Below, one piece after another: positions 34,200-44,751 of a DNA stretch of 64,000 nucleotides. Source of the stretch: CAVTJX01 sp963735175 (GTDB lineage Bacteria > Electryoneota > RPQS01). The notes under the pieces are model-generated. The model was not told where the DNA came from. It worked only from the letters and a program-made list of their open reading frames with translations, and did no database searches. Position 1 is the stretch's first letter. The number at the start of each line of letters is the position of its first letter. The position numbers and the translations under genes are program-made. The stretch lies in NCBI GenBank assembly GCA_963735175.1, contig CAVTJX010000003.1, positions 124,001 to 188,000 on the forward strand. The letters run 5' to 3'.

Positions 34200-35064
34200 A
34201 GCACATCTCAAAAACAGTTGACAGTTAGCACGCGGTCTCTTATCTTGGGAGCCTTCTTTTCACGGAGGTTCGGAAGATGGACTTGACCGACGAGCAGTGG
34301 GCGGTGATTGCCCCGTTAGTGGTTGAGAAGCCTCGCGTTAAGCGGGGGAAGGTCGATGGTCGCGGACGACCGCGCGTGGCGGCTCGCGAGGTCTGGAACG
34401 GCATCTTGTGGATCTTGCGGACGGGAGCGCCTTGGCATGACCTGCCCGACCGCTATCCGCCGTACCAAACGTGTCACCGGCGTTATCAGGAGATACAGCC
34501 GTGCCGGCACGTTCAAGAAGGTGTTGCAAGCCTTGGCACGCGATCTCCGCGAGCGCGGAGACTTGGATCTTTCCGAGACCTTCATCGACGGAACCTTTGC
34601 TCCGGCGAAAAAAGGGGGCGCCAAGTGGGACCTACCCGTCGGGGCAAAGGTACGAAGATCATGGCAATTGCAGACCGCGCTGGTTTTCCTCTCGCCATCT
34701 GCACAGAAAGCGCTCGGCCCAATGAAGTGACGCTGGTCGAACAAACGCTGGAGTCACGCTTCGTGGATGATCTCCCCGAGCGTCTGATCGGTGACAAGGC
34801 GTATGACAGTGATCGCTTAGACGCGCGACTGCTGGAGAAGTACGGGATCGAGATGATCTCTCCGAACCGCGAAGGGAATCGCCGCACGCAGGATGGTCGC
34901 CCGCTACGCCGCTACAAGCGTCGCTGGAAAATCGAACGCCTCTTCGCCTGGCTCACGCAGTTCCGGAGAATCCCAGTACGCTACGAGTACTGGATCGAGA
35001 ACTATCTCGGCTTCCTCCACCTCGCCTGCATCCTGATCCTCCTCCGATGTTTTTAAGATACGCT
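34200..35064 (+). mobile_element. IS5-family insertion sequence flanked by CTAG
   Basis: The 865-bp element has terminal inverted repeats that match at about 15 of 18 bases (the left end includes CACATCTCAAAAACA, and the right end complements to CGTATCTTAAAAACA). CTAG stands on both sides (34196-34199 and 35065-35068), consistent with a target duplication. The right CTAG directly joins a family D repeat (GGCAGCGGG), so it landed at the edge of that repeat. Confidence 0.8.
34277..35056 (+). CDS. IS5-family transposase (DDE), frame interrupted in the middle
   Basis: The start ATG 34277 follows GGAGG. The N-terminal domain is MDLTDEQWAVIAPLV and ILRTGAPWHDLPDRYPPY. Between about 34480 and 34660 the correct reading moves to another frame (GTFKKVLQALARDLRERGD, then FIDGTFAPAKKGGAKWD with the first Asp). 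It returns to the first frame for IMAIADRAGFPLAICTE, LIGDKAYDSD (second Asp) and RRWKIERLFAWL (Glu). The full DDE set is therefore present over two frames. Some IS5 groups use programmed frameshifting, but here two compensating shifts within one element look more like indel errors or a decayed copy. Confidence 0.85.
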   Translation: MDLTDEQWAVIAPLVVEKPRVKRGKVDGRGRPRVAAREVWNGILWILRTGAPWHDLPDRYPPYQTCHRRYQEIQPCRHVQEGVASLGTRSPRARRLGSFRDLHRRNLCSGEKRGRQVGPTRRGKGTKIMAIADRAGFPLAICTESARPNEVTLVEQTLESRFVDDLPERLIGDKAYDSDRLDARLLEKYGIEMISPNREGNRRTQDGRPLRRYKRRWKIERLFAWLTQFRRIPVRYEYWIENYLGFLHLACILILLRCF

Positions 35065-35068
35065 CTAG

Positions 35069-35132
35069 GCAGCGGGCTCTGCCCCGCCGTAATCTCCCAA
35101 AGGAGCAACGGGACAGAGCCCGTTGCCCAGGG
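35069..35132. repeat. Palindromic repeat family D, copy 2
   Basis: GGCAGCGGGCTCTGCCCCGC and CAACGGGACAGAGCCCGTTG, directly abutting the right CTAG of the IS element. Confidence 0.75.
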
Positions 35133-35150
35133 TTGGGAAGGACATCGCAC

Positions 35151-35184
35151 AAAGCGGGACGAACATGGGTGTTCGTCCCGCTTT
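35151..35184 (-). terminator. Bidirectional rho-independent terminator of the feo operon
   Basis: AAAGCGGGACGAAC and GTTCGTCCCGCTTT make a 14-bp perfect stem with an ATGGGT loop. On the minus strand the run of T follows, 23 nt past the end of the small membrane protein gene. Confidence 0.85.
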
Positions 35185-35206
35185 TGTATTGGAGAAGTCG
35201 AGAAGG

Positions 35207-35401
35207 TTAAGCTTTTTTCGCGGCGGACTTGTGCTGGGCTTTGCGGATTTCGATGGCGGGGCAGTGGCCGCAGGATTCGGCGCGGCCGCTGGACCAGTCG
35301 CGGTCGAGCTTGCGTGCGGCGCGCACCCGCCGCCACAAAAGATAGCCGCAAGCCGCGAGCACGGCGAGCAACACGAGGGAAGTGTCAAGCAGCGTGGACA
35401 T
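35207..35401 (-). CDS. Small FeoB-associated membrane protein with CxxC-type cysteines
   Basis: 64 residues from ATG 35401, one base after the feoB stop (TGA-G-ATG). One membrane helix (TSLVLLAVLAACGYLLW) is followed by basic residues, ESCGHCPAIE and a Lys/Ala-rich tail. This matches the size and position of the FeoB-associated Cys-rich membrane proteins found at the end of many feo operons, whose exact role is unclear. Coupling to feoB supports the call. Confidence 0.75.
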   Translation of the reverse strand: MSTLLDTSLVLLAVLAACGYLLWRRVRAARKLDRDWSSGRAESCGHCPAIEIRKAQHKSAAKKA

Positions 35402-35402
35402 C

Positions 35403-37643
35403 TCAGGCAAGCCCCAGTAAATGACCGCCCTGGAAGACGAGGAACGCGCCCACCCAGGCGAGGACGGACATGTACGCCACCATGAACAGCGGCCAGCGCC
35501 AGGAATTGGTTTCGCGGCGCACGATGGCCACCGTGGACATACACTGGCAGGCCAGCACGAAGAAGACCAGCAGCGCAATGCCGACCAGCGGCGTGTAGAC
35601 CGCGTGCCCCGTACGCGGATTCACTTCGGCGCGCAGCGTTTCGCGCAGCGAGGGCGAGGATTCGTCCGCGCCGCCCACGCCGTGGACGACGGCGAGGCCG
35701 CTGACGAAGACTTCGCGCGCGGCAAAGCTGGCGATAATGCCGACGCCCATCTTCCAGTCGAAGCCCAGCGGCGCAATGGCGGGCTCAATAAACTTGCCAA
35801 GCGCGCCGCCGATGCTGTGTTCCACGCGGTAGGCCTCCTCGCGGGCCTGGACGCCGGAGAGCGCCTGCACGCGCGCCTGGGTGTCGAGCATCGGATCGAC
35901 GGCGACGGTCTGCCGCAGCGCGGTCGAACTGCGCAAAATCGTGTTTGCCCAGCGGCACGTGCATCAGCGCCCAGACGATGATCGTGGCGGCGAGAATCAC
36001 CGTGCCCGCGCGGATCACGAACAGCCGCGCGCGGTCGTAGACGTTGAGAATGACGGACTTCAGCGAGGGCAGCTTGTAGGTGGGCAGTTCCAGCAGCAGC
36101 GGCGGCGGCGGACTCTTCAAGAGCGTGCGCTTTAACAGCGCGGCCACGGTGACGGCGGTGGTGACGGAGAGCAGGTACATCGCCATGAGCACGAGGCCGC
36201 CGACGGTGAAGAAGCCCCACACGGGGCGGCTGGCGGCAAAGACGGTGCCGATGATGAGCGTGTAGACCGGCAACCGCGCCGAGCACGTCATCAGCGGCGC
36301 GACGAGGATCGTCACCAGCCGGTCCTTGCGCCCGGCAATCGTGCGCGTGGCCATGATCCCCGGAATCGCGCAGGCAAAGCTCGACAGCAGCGGCAAAAAG
36401 GCGCGGCCATCCAGGCCCACGCGGGCCATCATCCGGTCCATCAAAAAGGCCGCGCGCGCCATGTAGCCGATGTCTTCGAGCAAGCCCGATGAACAGAAAG
36501 AGCGCGAGAATCTGCGGCAGAAAGACGATCACGTTGCCGACGCCGGCGATGGCGCCTTCAAGAATGAGCTGCTTGAACATGCCGTCGGGCAAAACGCTGC
36601 CGACGAGGCTGACGATCCCGCCGACGCCGGCCTCGATGCCGTCCATCAAGTGGCGTGACCCAGGAGAAGATCGACTGAAAGACGAGGGCCATCACCACGA
36701 TGAACACGACCGGCCCGAGCACGCGGTGCAGCAGCACGCGGTCGAGGCGGTCGGTGAGGCGGTGCGGGAGATCCTGAATTACGCAGGCCGACTCGCGCAT
36801 CAGTTCTTTCAAATAGCGGTAGCGGGCGCTGGTTTCGAGGGCGCGGAGCTGATGCGAATTCAGATGGAACTGCGCGCGCACGCGCTGCACGAGGGCCGCT
36901 TCGGCAGGCGAGACATGCACGGCGTCGTCGCCATCCAGCGCGGAGACCAGCAACCACAACGCTTCGCCGCGGGCGCTGCCATAATGGGTAAGCTCGCTTT
37001 GCATGAGGCCCGCTTCGAGGGCGGCCACGGGTTTTTCCAGCGCGGCGGGAAGGCTGTCGATAAAGCGTGGCATCCGCCCGCCGTCGGCGCGGGCCGGGGG
37101 TGCGTTTTCGATGACTGCAAGCAGCTCCGCGAGCCCTTCGCCTTTGCGGGCGACGAGCGGCACCACCGGGCAGCCGAGCGTGGCGGCGAGCTTGTCGGTG
37201 CAGATTTCGCAGCCGCGCTGGTGGGCGATATCCATCATGTTGAGCGCCACGATCAGCGGCAGGCCGAGGTCGCGGAGCTGCGAGGTCAAGAACAGGTTAC
37301 GCTGCAAGTTCGAGGCGTCGACGACGACCACTACCAGATCGGGCCGCTCTTCGCCTTCGAGTTCGCCCAGCAGCACGTCGTGGGCAATCTGTTCCTCGGG
37401 CGAGCGCGCGGCGAGGCTGTAGCAGCCGGGAAGGTCGACGATATCCACCGTTTCGCCGCCGGGCAACCGCATCGGACCGCACTTGCGTTCGACGGTCACG
37501 CCAGGGTAGTTGCCGACTTTCTGACGCGTGCCCGTGAAGGCGTTAAAGAGCGTGGTCTTGCCCGCGTTAGGATTGCCGGCGATGGCTATCAGCCGCCGCT
37601 TACTAAGCGTCTCGGCAACGGGGGTTTGAGAAAGCAACGTCAC
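35403..37643 (-). CDS. feoB: Ferrous iron transporter FeoB, three frame breaks
   Basis: FeoB is the inner-membrane Fe2+ importer with a cytoplasmic G domain. The N-terminal frame (GTG 37643) has G1 GNPNAGKTTLFNAFTG, G2 VGNYPGVTVERK, G3 DLPGCYSL and G4 NMMD. Later frames carry FLPQILALFLFIGL, LEDIGYMARAAFLMDRMM, FLPLLSSFACAIPGIMATR and the C-terminal FDWKMGVGIIASFAAREVFV. These join to about 746 residues, normal for FeoB. One break is an extra G in ATCGGGCTT before LEDIGYM. The start GTG overlaps the feoA stop (GTGA). With every conserved block retained, the shifts look like consensus errors. Confidence 0.9.
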
Positions 37644-37950
37644 GACCGGGTCGGGGTCCGGGGACGGGGATCGGGCAGCAGGGTAACACGCACGCGACGG
37701 GCGTCCTCGCGGCGCACGGCCAGGGTGCAGCCTGGAGGCGCAGGCTGTAGGGGCTCTTGAAGGGCGCCGAGTGCTCGATGGTAGCGATGGCTCCGGGCAC
37801 CAGGCCCATTTCCATGAGGCGCAGCAGGCTTTCGGAATCTTCGTCGATGGCTTCGATCCGGCAGCGGGAGCCGAGGGGAAGCTGATCGAGAGGCACAGAT
37901 TGGCCCGTCATGGCGAAATTGGCCGTCTGCGGAGTATCAATGGTGGTCAT
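37640..37950 (-). CDS. feoA: Ferrous iron transport accessory protein FeoA, frameshift near the 3' end
   Basis: FeoA is a small SH3-like cytoplasmic protein needed for FeoB activity. From ATG 37950 the sequence VPLDQLPLGSRCRIEAID and LLRLMEMGLVPGAIATI is typical, followed by PFKSPYSLRLQ. There the first frame leaves the family. The neighbouring frame gives the expected GCTLAVRREDARRVRV strand and stops at 37640-37642, overlapping the feoB GTG. The true product is about 103 residues. Confidence 0.85.
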
Positions 37951-37994
37951 AGATCGATCTGAAGTTATTGAAAAAACAAGCCGTTGTATACGCC

Positions 37995-38016
37995 AATGTT
38001 AGATACTTCTAACATT
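37995..38016. promoter_or_regulatory. Candidate metalloregulator operator upstream of feoA
   Basis: AATGTTAGA and TCTAACATT form a perfect 9-bp inverted repeat around TACT. Read on the feoA strand a -10-like TATACA lies just downstream (about 37986-37991). GTTAG/CTAAC half-sites recall DtxR/IdeR/MntR-type boxes. Iron-dependent repression is plausible but inferred. Confidence 0.5.
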
Positions 38017-38458
38017 AGCTTATACCAGACACTGACATCTTAATATGCGAAAACTTTCACCCGTAGTCAAGAGAGATGCGGTGGAAATCGGCGAATTTAT
38101 ACATCTCCTCATGCTCCACTAACAGACTGTAATGGATACTGTTAGAATATCAGCAGGAGCAGATTACTTAGAGGTTGCTAACATTGGACGGATCCAAGAT
38201 ACTGTATTCGGAGCGGGGAATGCTTTGCTCGCGGAGAAAATAACGCTTGGGTCGAGGATGAAACCGATCCACTCCTGCGAGTGGAGCTGGCTGGCGGTGC
38301 AATCGTACCGCTTGACAGTCAGATCCGGGCGACGCATGGAGAGCAAAAGGTTAGATTTATTTGGGGGTGCGTAAACCTCCGCGCTGGCGTTTTCTGTGCA
38401 CCGGGCGATGGTACCACCCAGCTAGCGAAGCGCGGCCATCATGGGCGTCAGCGCCTCC
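38017..38458. other. Gene-poor stretch upstream of the glycan operon
   Basis: No protein family is recognised. Short open frames exist (38045-38122, 25 codons; 38132-38374, 80 codons) without supporting motifs. Further CTAACA/GTTAG words occur at 38106-38145 and 38172-38182. It is AT-richer in its left half. It may hold remnants of a gene. Confidence 0.35.
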
Positions 38459-38502
38459 GGGTCCAGCATCGCACGCTGGCGGGTCCAGCGTCGTACGCTG
38501 GG
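38459..38502. repeat. Tandem palindromic unit, two copies
   Basis: GGGTCCAGCATCGCACGCTG and GGGTCCAGCGTCGTACGCTG follow each other directly, each containing a CAGC...GCTG stem, about 75 nt before the glycosyltransferase start. Confidence 0.6.
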
Positions 38503-38574
38503 CTTGTAATTTGAGGGAAATTTCGTGATATTTAGGGGTTAATCGATCTTGTCGCAAATTGTCCCCCCGTTGCT

Positions 38575-39701
38575 TTGAATATTCTGTTTGTGAACTCCTC
38601 CCGGGTGTGGGGAGGAAACGAGAAATGGACGCTGCGCGCGGCCGAGACGCTGGCCGGGCGCGGGCACGATGTACTCATGGCGGTGCGCGACCCGGACATC
38701 TGGAAGGGTCATTCGCGCGCCCGCATTCCGCAGGTGGTGCTGCCGTTTTTAAATGACGCCGACGTGCGGACCATCGTGCGGCTTGCACCGGTTGATCCGC
38801 AAGCACCGCGCGGACATCTTTCTGCCCACGCGCAGCCGCGATTACTGGCTGGGCGGCTTTGCCAATCTGGGAACCGGCGCGCGCTACGTGATGCGCATGG
38901 GAATCACGCGCGATTTACCGGATACCATCAAGGAACGGCTGCGCTACGGCACGTTCCCCGACGGCATCGTGGTCAATGCTGAGGCGGTGCGGCAGAGTCT
39001 GATTCGCTATTCGTGGGTGAAGGCCGACCGTGTGCGCGTGATTTACAACGGCGTGGACACGACCCCGGTCACGCCGCTGCCACCCTTGAAGCAGCCGGGC
39101 GAATTTCTGATTCTGGCCGCCGGGCGCGTGGAGAGCGACAAGGGTTTTGATATTCTCGTCGAAGCGATGGCGCTGGCGGTGAAGCGCGCGCCGGAGCTGC
39201 GTTGTGTGATCTACGGCCGCGGCGACATGGAGAAAGCGCTCTTTCAACGCATCGGCGAATTACGGCTCGATGACCATGTGCGGCTGGGCGGTTTCACCAC
39301 AACACTCGGCGGCGCGCTCGCGCAGGCGGATCTCGCGGTGTCGTCGTCATACCGCGAAGGCGTGTCGAATTTCATTCTGGAATCGTGGTCGGCGGGAGTG
39401 CCGATCATCGCCACCGCGATTCCCGGCTCCGCCGAGATCGTGACGGACGGCGTGCGCGGCCGGCTGGTGCCGCCGGGCGAACCTGTGGCCATGGCCGAGG
39501 CGATTGTGGAGGCGTTTCAGCATCCGGAGAAGCGCGCGGCGTGGATTGCCGCCGGTCGCGAAGCCATTGCCAACACCTTCAACTGGACCGACAATGGCCA
39601 CCAATCTGGAAGCATTTTTCGCGGAATTGTTACGCTCGGTAATTGCGTGCTTGTTTCCGTTTCGGTACGGGCGGGTTGCGCGCGGAACGAGTTGTACTTA
39701 G
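38575..39701 (+). CDS. Glycosyltransferase family 4 (GT-B), first gene of envelope operon, two frame breaks
   Basis: The start appears to be TTG 38575 (MNILFVNSSRVWGGNEKWTL), the GT4 N-terminal strand with the glycine loop. After about 38780 the frame shifts. The main segment has FLPTRSRDYWLGGFA, VIYNGVDTTPV and LILAAGRVESDKGFDILVEA. It continues with the acceptor/donor region SSSYREGVSNFILESWSAGVPIIAT and IPGSAEIVTDG (GT4 Glu pair). A second shift near 39597 gives the ending TNLEAFFAELL and stop 39701. About 375 residues. The likely role is adding a sugar in LPS core or another surface glycan. Frame breaks are probably artefacts. Confidence 0.82.
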
Positions 39702-39785
39702 GATTTAGTGAACGGCGCGCTGAACCCGCCCCTACACAGCATCGTTTCATTCATCGTTCTTCGTTCCTCGTTCATCGTTGGCTTC

Positions 39786-41626
39786 ATGGTTACTTACCTC
39801 AAATTCATAAATCCTTTCAAGCGCTACCCGGCGCAGCTCGTGGGGACGGCGATCTGCACGCTGTTCTACGTGGGCTTCAACGCGCTTTCGCTGTGGCTGG
39901 TGGCGCCGGTGTTGAACGTCATCTTTCTGCCCGACAAGGCCAACAGCGCGGCGGGTCTGCCGGTGCCGGTGGCGGGAATGGGCGGGTGGTACGAAACGCT
40001 GAAGGCGTGGTCGTGGCATCTGATCGGCGGCGACGACCCCACCAACATGCTGCCGCGGCTGTGCGTGACGCTGATCATCGTCTTTGCGATCAAGAATGTC
40101 TTCGCCTACGGGCAGATGCATTTCGTGTCGTACGTCGAGCAGCGGATGATCCGCGACTTGCGCGACCGCGTGTTCGATCACATGGCGCGGCTGCCGTTCA
40201 CGTACTTCGACAAGCGGCCCACGGGCGAGCTGATGAGCAACATCATGAACGACGTGAGCGTGATCAGCGTCACCTTCCAGCGCGTGTTTACGCAGGCGGT
40301 GCGCGATCCGCTGACGGTGCTCACGCTGCTCGTGATTCTGTTTTCGATTTCGTGGCAGCTCACGACGCTGGCGCTCGTCATCGTGCCGCTCTTCGGTTTC
40401 ATCTACCGCGGCACGGGCAAGAGCCTGAAGCGCAAGAGCGGCCGCATCCAGGCGCGGCTGGGCGAGCTGTCGTCGCACTTGCAGGAGGCGATTTCGCGGC
40501 GCGCGGCTGGTGAAGGCCTTCGGCACCGAGCGCTACGAAGTCGCGCGTTTCGAGGCGCGTTCGGAGGATCTCTTCCGCCACGGGTTGCGGCTGGTGCGGC
40601 TCGACCGGCTGGCGCAGCCGCTTTCGGAAACCATCGGCGTGGTGATTATCGCGCTGGTGCTGCTCTTCGGCGGGCGGCAGGTGCTGGCGGGCAATCTGCT
40701 GGACGCGGAAGACTTCATCCGCTTCATCGTGGTGCTGTTCGCGATTCTCGCGCCGGTGCGCGGCGTGGGCTCGATTCACAACAATCTGCAGGTGGGCTCG
40801 GCGGCGGGCGCGCGGCTCGATGCCGTCTTCGACGAGACGCCGGAAGTGATGGACGCGGGCCGCGTCGAGGCCGAGACGATCAAGGAGGCCGTGACCTTTG
40901 ACGGCGTTTCGTTCCGCTATCCGACGTCGCCCGACTGGGTGCTGAAGGATATCCGGCTTTCGATCCATCACCACGAAAAAATCGCGCTGGTGGGCCGCAG
41001 CGGCAGCGGCAAGAGCACGCTGGCGAATCTCATCCCGCGCTTTTACGATCCGCAGCAGGGGCGGATCCTCGTGGACGGCGTGCCCGCCAGCGAGATCACG
41101 CTGCGCTCGCTGCGCCGCCTGGTCAGCACGGTCAGCCAGGACGTGTTCCTCTTCAACGAGACGGTGCGCTACAATATCGCCTACGGCCTGACGGACGTCG
41201 ACGAAGGCAGAGCTGAAGGCCGTGATCGAGCAGGCGCACGCGGCGGACTTCATCGCCACGCTGCCCAAGGGACTGGACACGATGGTCGGCGAGCGCGGCA
41301 CGCAGCTTTCGGGCGGGCAGCGGCAGCGCATCGCCATCGCCCGCGCGCTCTTGCGCAATTCGCCGCTGCTGATTTTTGACGAGGCGACGTCGGCGCTGGA
41401 CTCCGAATCCGAGCGCATGATTCAGCGCGCGCTGGACGTGCTCTTCCGCGAGCGCACAGTGATCATCATCGCCCACCGCCTGAGTTCCATCCGCTACGCC
41501 GACCGTGTGGTGGTGATGGACAACGGCGGATTTCGGCGATGGGGACGCACGACGAACTGTTGACCACCGAGTCCGCTCTACGCGACGCTGATGCCGCTGT
41601 ACGAAAAGGAGACCGCGCTCTCGTGA
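39786..41626 (+). CDS. MsbA-like lipid/glycan ABC exporter (TM + ATPase), several frame breaks
   Basis: ATG 39786 (MVTYLKFINPFKRYPAQ) begins a six-helix ABC exporter domain. SYVEQRMIRDLRDRVFDHM and LPFTYFDKRPTGELMSNIMND are classic coupling-helix motifs of MsbA-type proteins. Near 40500 the frame shifts and continues KAFGTERYEVARFEA, then Walker A VGRSGSGKSTLAN and Q-loop STVSQDVFLFNETV. Further shifts near 41205 and 41530 give LSGGQRQRIAIARALL, Walker B LLIFDEATSALD, IIIAHRLSSIRYADRVVVMD and the end MPLYEKETALS. The stop TGA 41624-41626 overlaps the next GTG. About 613 residues. In this operon it probably flips lipid A-core or another lipid-linked glycan. Confidence 0.87.
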
Positions 41627-42703
41627 GACTCGCGCTCGTCAACTCGGCCTGGCCCGCCATGTGGGGCGGGGGCGAGAAGTGGACGGTGGAGACCGCGACG
41701 CTGGCTTGCGGAGCAAGGCCACGCGTGCTGGTGGTGGGGCGGCCCGCATCGCGGCTGATCGCGGCGGCGCGGGAGCGCAACCTGCCCGTGGCGGAGACGA
41801 TTTTTGGCGGTGACTTCGATCCGCTGGCCATGATGCGCGCGCGTAAAATTCTTGCCGCGCACCGGGCCGAATTGGTGGTGGTGAATTTCAATAAGGAAGC
41901 GTGGCAGTTCGGCCTCGCCGCGCACTCGCTGGGGCTGCCTGCAATTGCGCGGCACGGTTTTCCGCTGTTGCGGCGCGGCCTGCATCATCGCGCGCTGCTA
42001 TCGCTCGTGCTCTCGCGCGTGGTGGTGAATGCGGCGTCGATTCGCGAACGCTACCGCAAACTGGGGCTGCCGGTAGCCAACATCTCCGTGATTCACAACG
42101 GCGTGCTGCCCGTCGCGCAACGCGAAGGCGAACTGCGGCGGCGTTTTGGCGTGGCCGCGGACGAATTGCTGCTGCTGGCGGCGGGGCGGATCGAATCGCA
42201 GAAACGCTTTGACCGCCTCTTGGAGATCGCGGCCTTGCTCCTGCCTTTGCAGCCGCGCTTGCGCGTGCTGATCGCGGGCGAAGGACCGCTGCGCGTGAAC
42301 CTCGAGGCCGAAACCAACGCGCGCGGCCTGGAACAACATGTGCAGTGCATCGGCTTTCTGTCCGACTTTGCCGCCGTGGCGGGCGACGCCGATTTGTTCT
42401 TGCTGACGTCCGATGATGAAGGCACCCCCAACGCACTGCTGGAAGCGATGGCGGCGGGCGTGGCGTGTGTGGCTTTTGGCGTGGGCGCGGTGCCGGAAAT
42501 CCTCACGGGACTCGCTCGCGGCCAACGTGATTCCGCCCGGCGACACGGCGGCAATGGCGGCGCGGGCCGCGCTGCTGCTGAACGATCCTGCGCGGCGCGT
42601 GTTGACGGCGGTGGAGATGCAGGAGCGTGTCACGCGCGAGTTCGGCTTCGAGCAATCGATGCGACGCTTTGAAACTCTCTTCAAGCAACAGATCACACCA
42701 TGA
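41623..42703 (+). CDS. Glycosyltransferase family 4, second in operon, frame breaks
   Basis: GTG 41623 overlaps the exporter stop (GTGA). The N-terminus MRLALVNSAWPAMWGGGEKW resembles the first glycosyltransferase of this operon. A small compensated slip near 41700 hides an expected WLAEQGH helix. The GT-B body has VISVIHNGVLPV-like SVIHNGVLPV, LLLAAGRIESQKRFDRLLE, LIAGEGPL and LLTSDDEGTPNALLEAMAAGV (donor-binding Glu). Near 42515 the frame shifts to ANVIPPGDTAAMAARAALLL and ends at 42703. About 360 residues. It is probably a core or surface-polysaccharide transferase acting in the cytoplasm. Confidence 0.82.
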
Positions 42704-44751
42704 GCACGGTTTTCGCGCAATCTTCCCGGTCGCAACGAAAAAACGGTAGCCGCGGCGCTCGTCATCGGCATGGCCGTCGTCGGCTGGGCGCCGGCGCTCG
42801 CGGCCACGTGGGATCTGCCCTGGGTGACGCGGATGCTGCTGCCGGCTTCGCTGGCGATGGTGCTGTTCGCCCTCGGGCTGGTGTACGACGCGGCCGAGCG
42901 GTTGCTGGGCGCGGGGCGCGGAATTTACGCGGCGGCGGTTTTTTGCTCACTGCCCGCGACGGGGCTCATCGCCGACGGATCCGGCGCGGCTTTCGGTCGC
43001 CGCGCTGACAATGGTGACGGCGCTTAGCGTGTGGCTGGCGGTACGCGTTCCACTGGCGAAGAACGGCCCTTCTTCTTAGGGATGCTGGTGTTTCTGACCG
43101 TTGTGTCCTGGTATCTGTATGGAGTGGCCGCGTTGCTGACGTTGGTTACGCTGACGCTTGCCGTATGGAATCCGCAGGGCGAAACCGCTGGCTTCCGCTG
43201 GTTCCGGTGACAAGTCTTTTCGGCTATATCGGACTGCGTCATTCATGGAATCCGGGGTTGCCGCTGCCGAACCTTGAAATCGCGGCGGCGGAGACATGGA
43301 CAGCGGTCCTGTTGCCGTGGCTGCCGTGGGGTTTCGTGATCCCCTGCGCGATCTCGCAGAGTATTAAACATCGAGCGGCCTCCCGCTGGTGGCTGGCCGC
43401 GGCGGTGACTGCGGCGCTCATGATTCTGCTCGCGGTTTTCGGCAGAGTCTCGTTTGCCGCCGCGGCGGCGATTGCCGCACCGGTGCTGGCGCTACTCGCG
43501 GCCGACATCGTGACCGCGCATTTCATGGCCGCCGCAGAGCCGGGACCTTCTGCCGCACGGCTGCCCGTCGTCAATGTGGCGGTGATTGCGTTCGTGCTGT
43601 TTGCGGCGGTCTTCGGACTCGCGCACGCGCCGGTTCTGCGCGCGTGGGATGTCGTCTCGGCCGCGCTGCTTGCGGGCGCATTGGTATGGTTGGCGGTCGA
43701 CAGACTCCCGCGTTGGAATATTGTCGCGCTGTTTGCGGCCGGGATGCTCTTCGCGCATTGGGCGGCACAGCGCGCGCCGTTGTTTCCCGAAGCGGACGAG
43801 GCAAACGTGGCGGGCATTCCGCTGCCGTTTGTGGCATTGGCGCTGCTGACGTCAGGTGGATTGTTCACGACGCTGCATCTTGCGCGGCAGAAATCACGCC
43901 GGGACTGGAAGCCCGATTACGTTTATGGCGGTGAGAATTTTCGCACCTTCGCGGGTGGAGCGTCCACACCGATAACTCTCAGCGGTCGCTTGGGTGACGC
44001 CTATCGCTTTGCGATTTTTGGTGACGCGGCGGGCGCGGAAGCGGATTCCGGCGCGCGGCGTGACAGCGCGGCGGCCTATCGAGCGTTTATCCATCAACTG
44101 TCCACCACCGGACCCGCCTTTACGATTTCGCTGGGCGATCTGGCGCGGCAGGCGACGGTGGGAGCATACCGTAGAATGCAACCGCTGCTCACACAGATGC
44201 CCGTGCCGCTCGCCGTGACGCCGGGCAATCATGATCTGTTCGCTCATGGCCGCTGGAATTCCTCGTGTTTTCATACCCTGTTTGGCGCGGACAACCTCGC
44301 GTTTACTTTAGGTCCCGTGAAATTCATCGTGCTCAACAACGCCTGGGGTTCGATCCACGAACTGCAATTTGCCTGGCTGGAGACGCAGCTTGCGGCAGGT
44401 ACCGCGCCGTTCACGCTGCTCTTCTGCCACAAGCCGCCGTTCGATCCGCGGACCGAAGCTTTTTACGGGATGGAAGAGCGGCCGCATGCCGAACGGTTGC
44501 ACGCGCTCTGTCGCGCACACGGTGTGCAGGCCGTGTTCTCCGGGCACATTCATTCCTTTCTGATGGAGTTGCGCGACGGCGTGACGTACATGATATCCGG
44601 CGGCGGCGGCTCGAAGCTCGCGGATGGCGGCCGCTATCACTATCTGGAGGTGGATGTTACGGGAGCGGCTGTGACGATTCGGGCTCTGCCGTTGGAGTCG
44701 GTCGCTACGTCCCAGCCGCTGGCGGTCGTTCACCTCGTACCCCGCGCATGA
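42700..44751 (+). CDS. Multi-helix membrane protein fused to a calcineurin-like phosphoesterase, N-terminal frame breaks
   Basis: ATG 42700 overlaps the previous stop (ATGA). The first 470 nt need several frames to give membrane helices (VAAALVIGMAVVGWAPALAA, MLLPASLAMVLFALGLV, FLGMLVFLTVVSWYLYGVAA). From 43165 one clean frame carries more helices and then a phosphoesterase domain. Its motifs are FAIFGDAAG, ISLGDLAR, TPGNHDLF, LLFCHKPPF and FSGHIHSF, the complete metal-binding set. The combination suggests dephosphorylation of a lipid-linked or periplasmic envelope intermediate (inference). The side of the membrane is not determinable here. It overlaps the heptosyltransferase gene by ATGA. 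Confidence 0.7.

Noticed and set aside
34277..35056. Programmed frameshift in the IS5 transposase
   Set aside because: Two opposite shifts enclose only the middle third, and no slippery heptamer-like site stands out; with indels common across the window, errors are the simpler cause.
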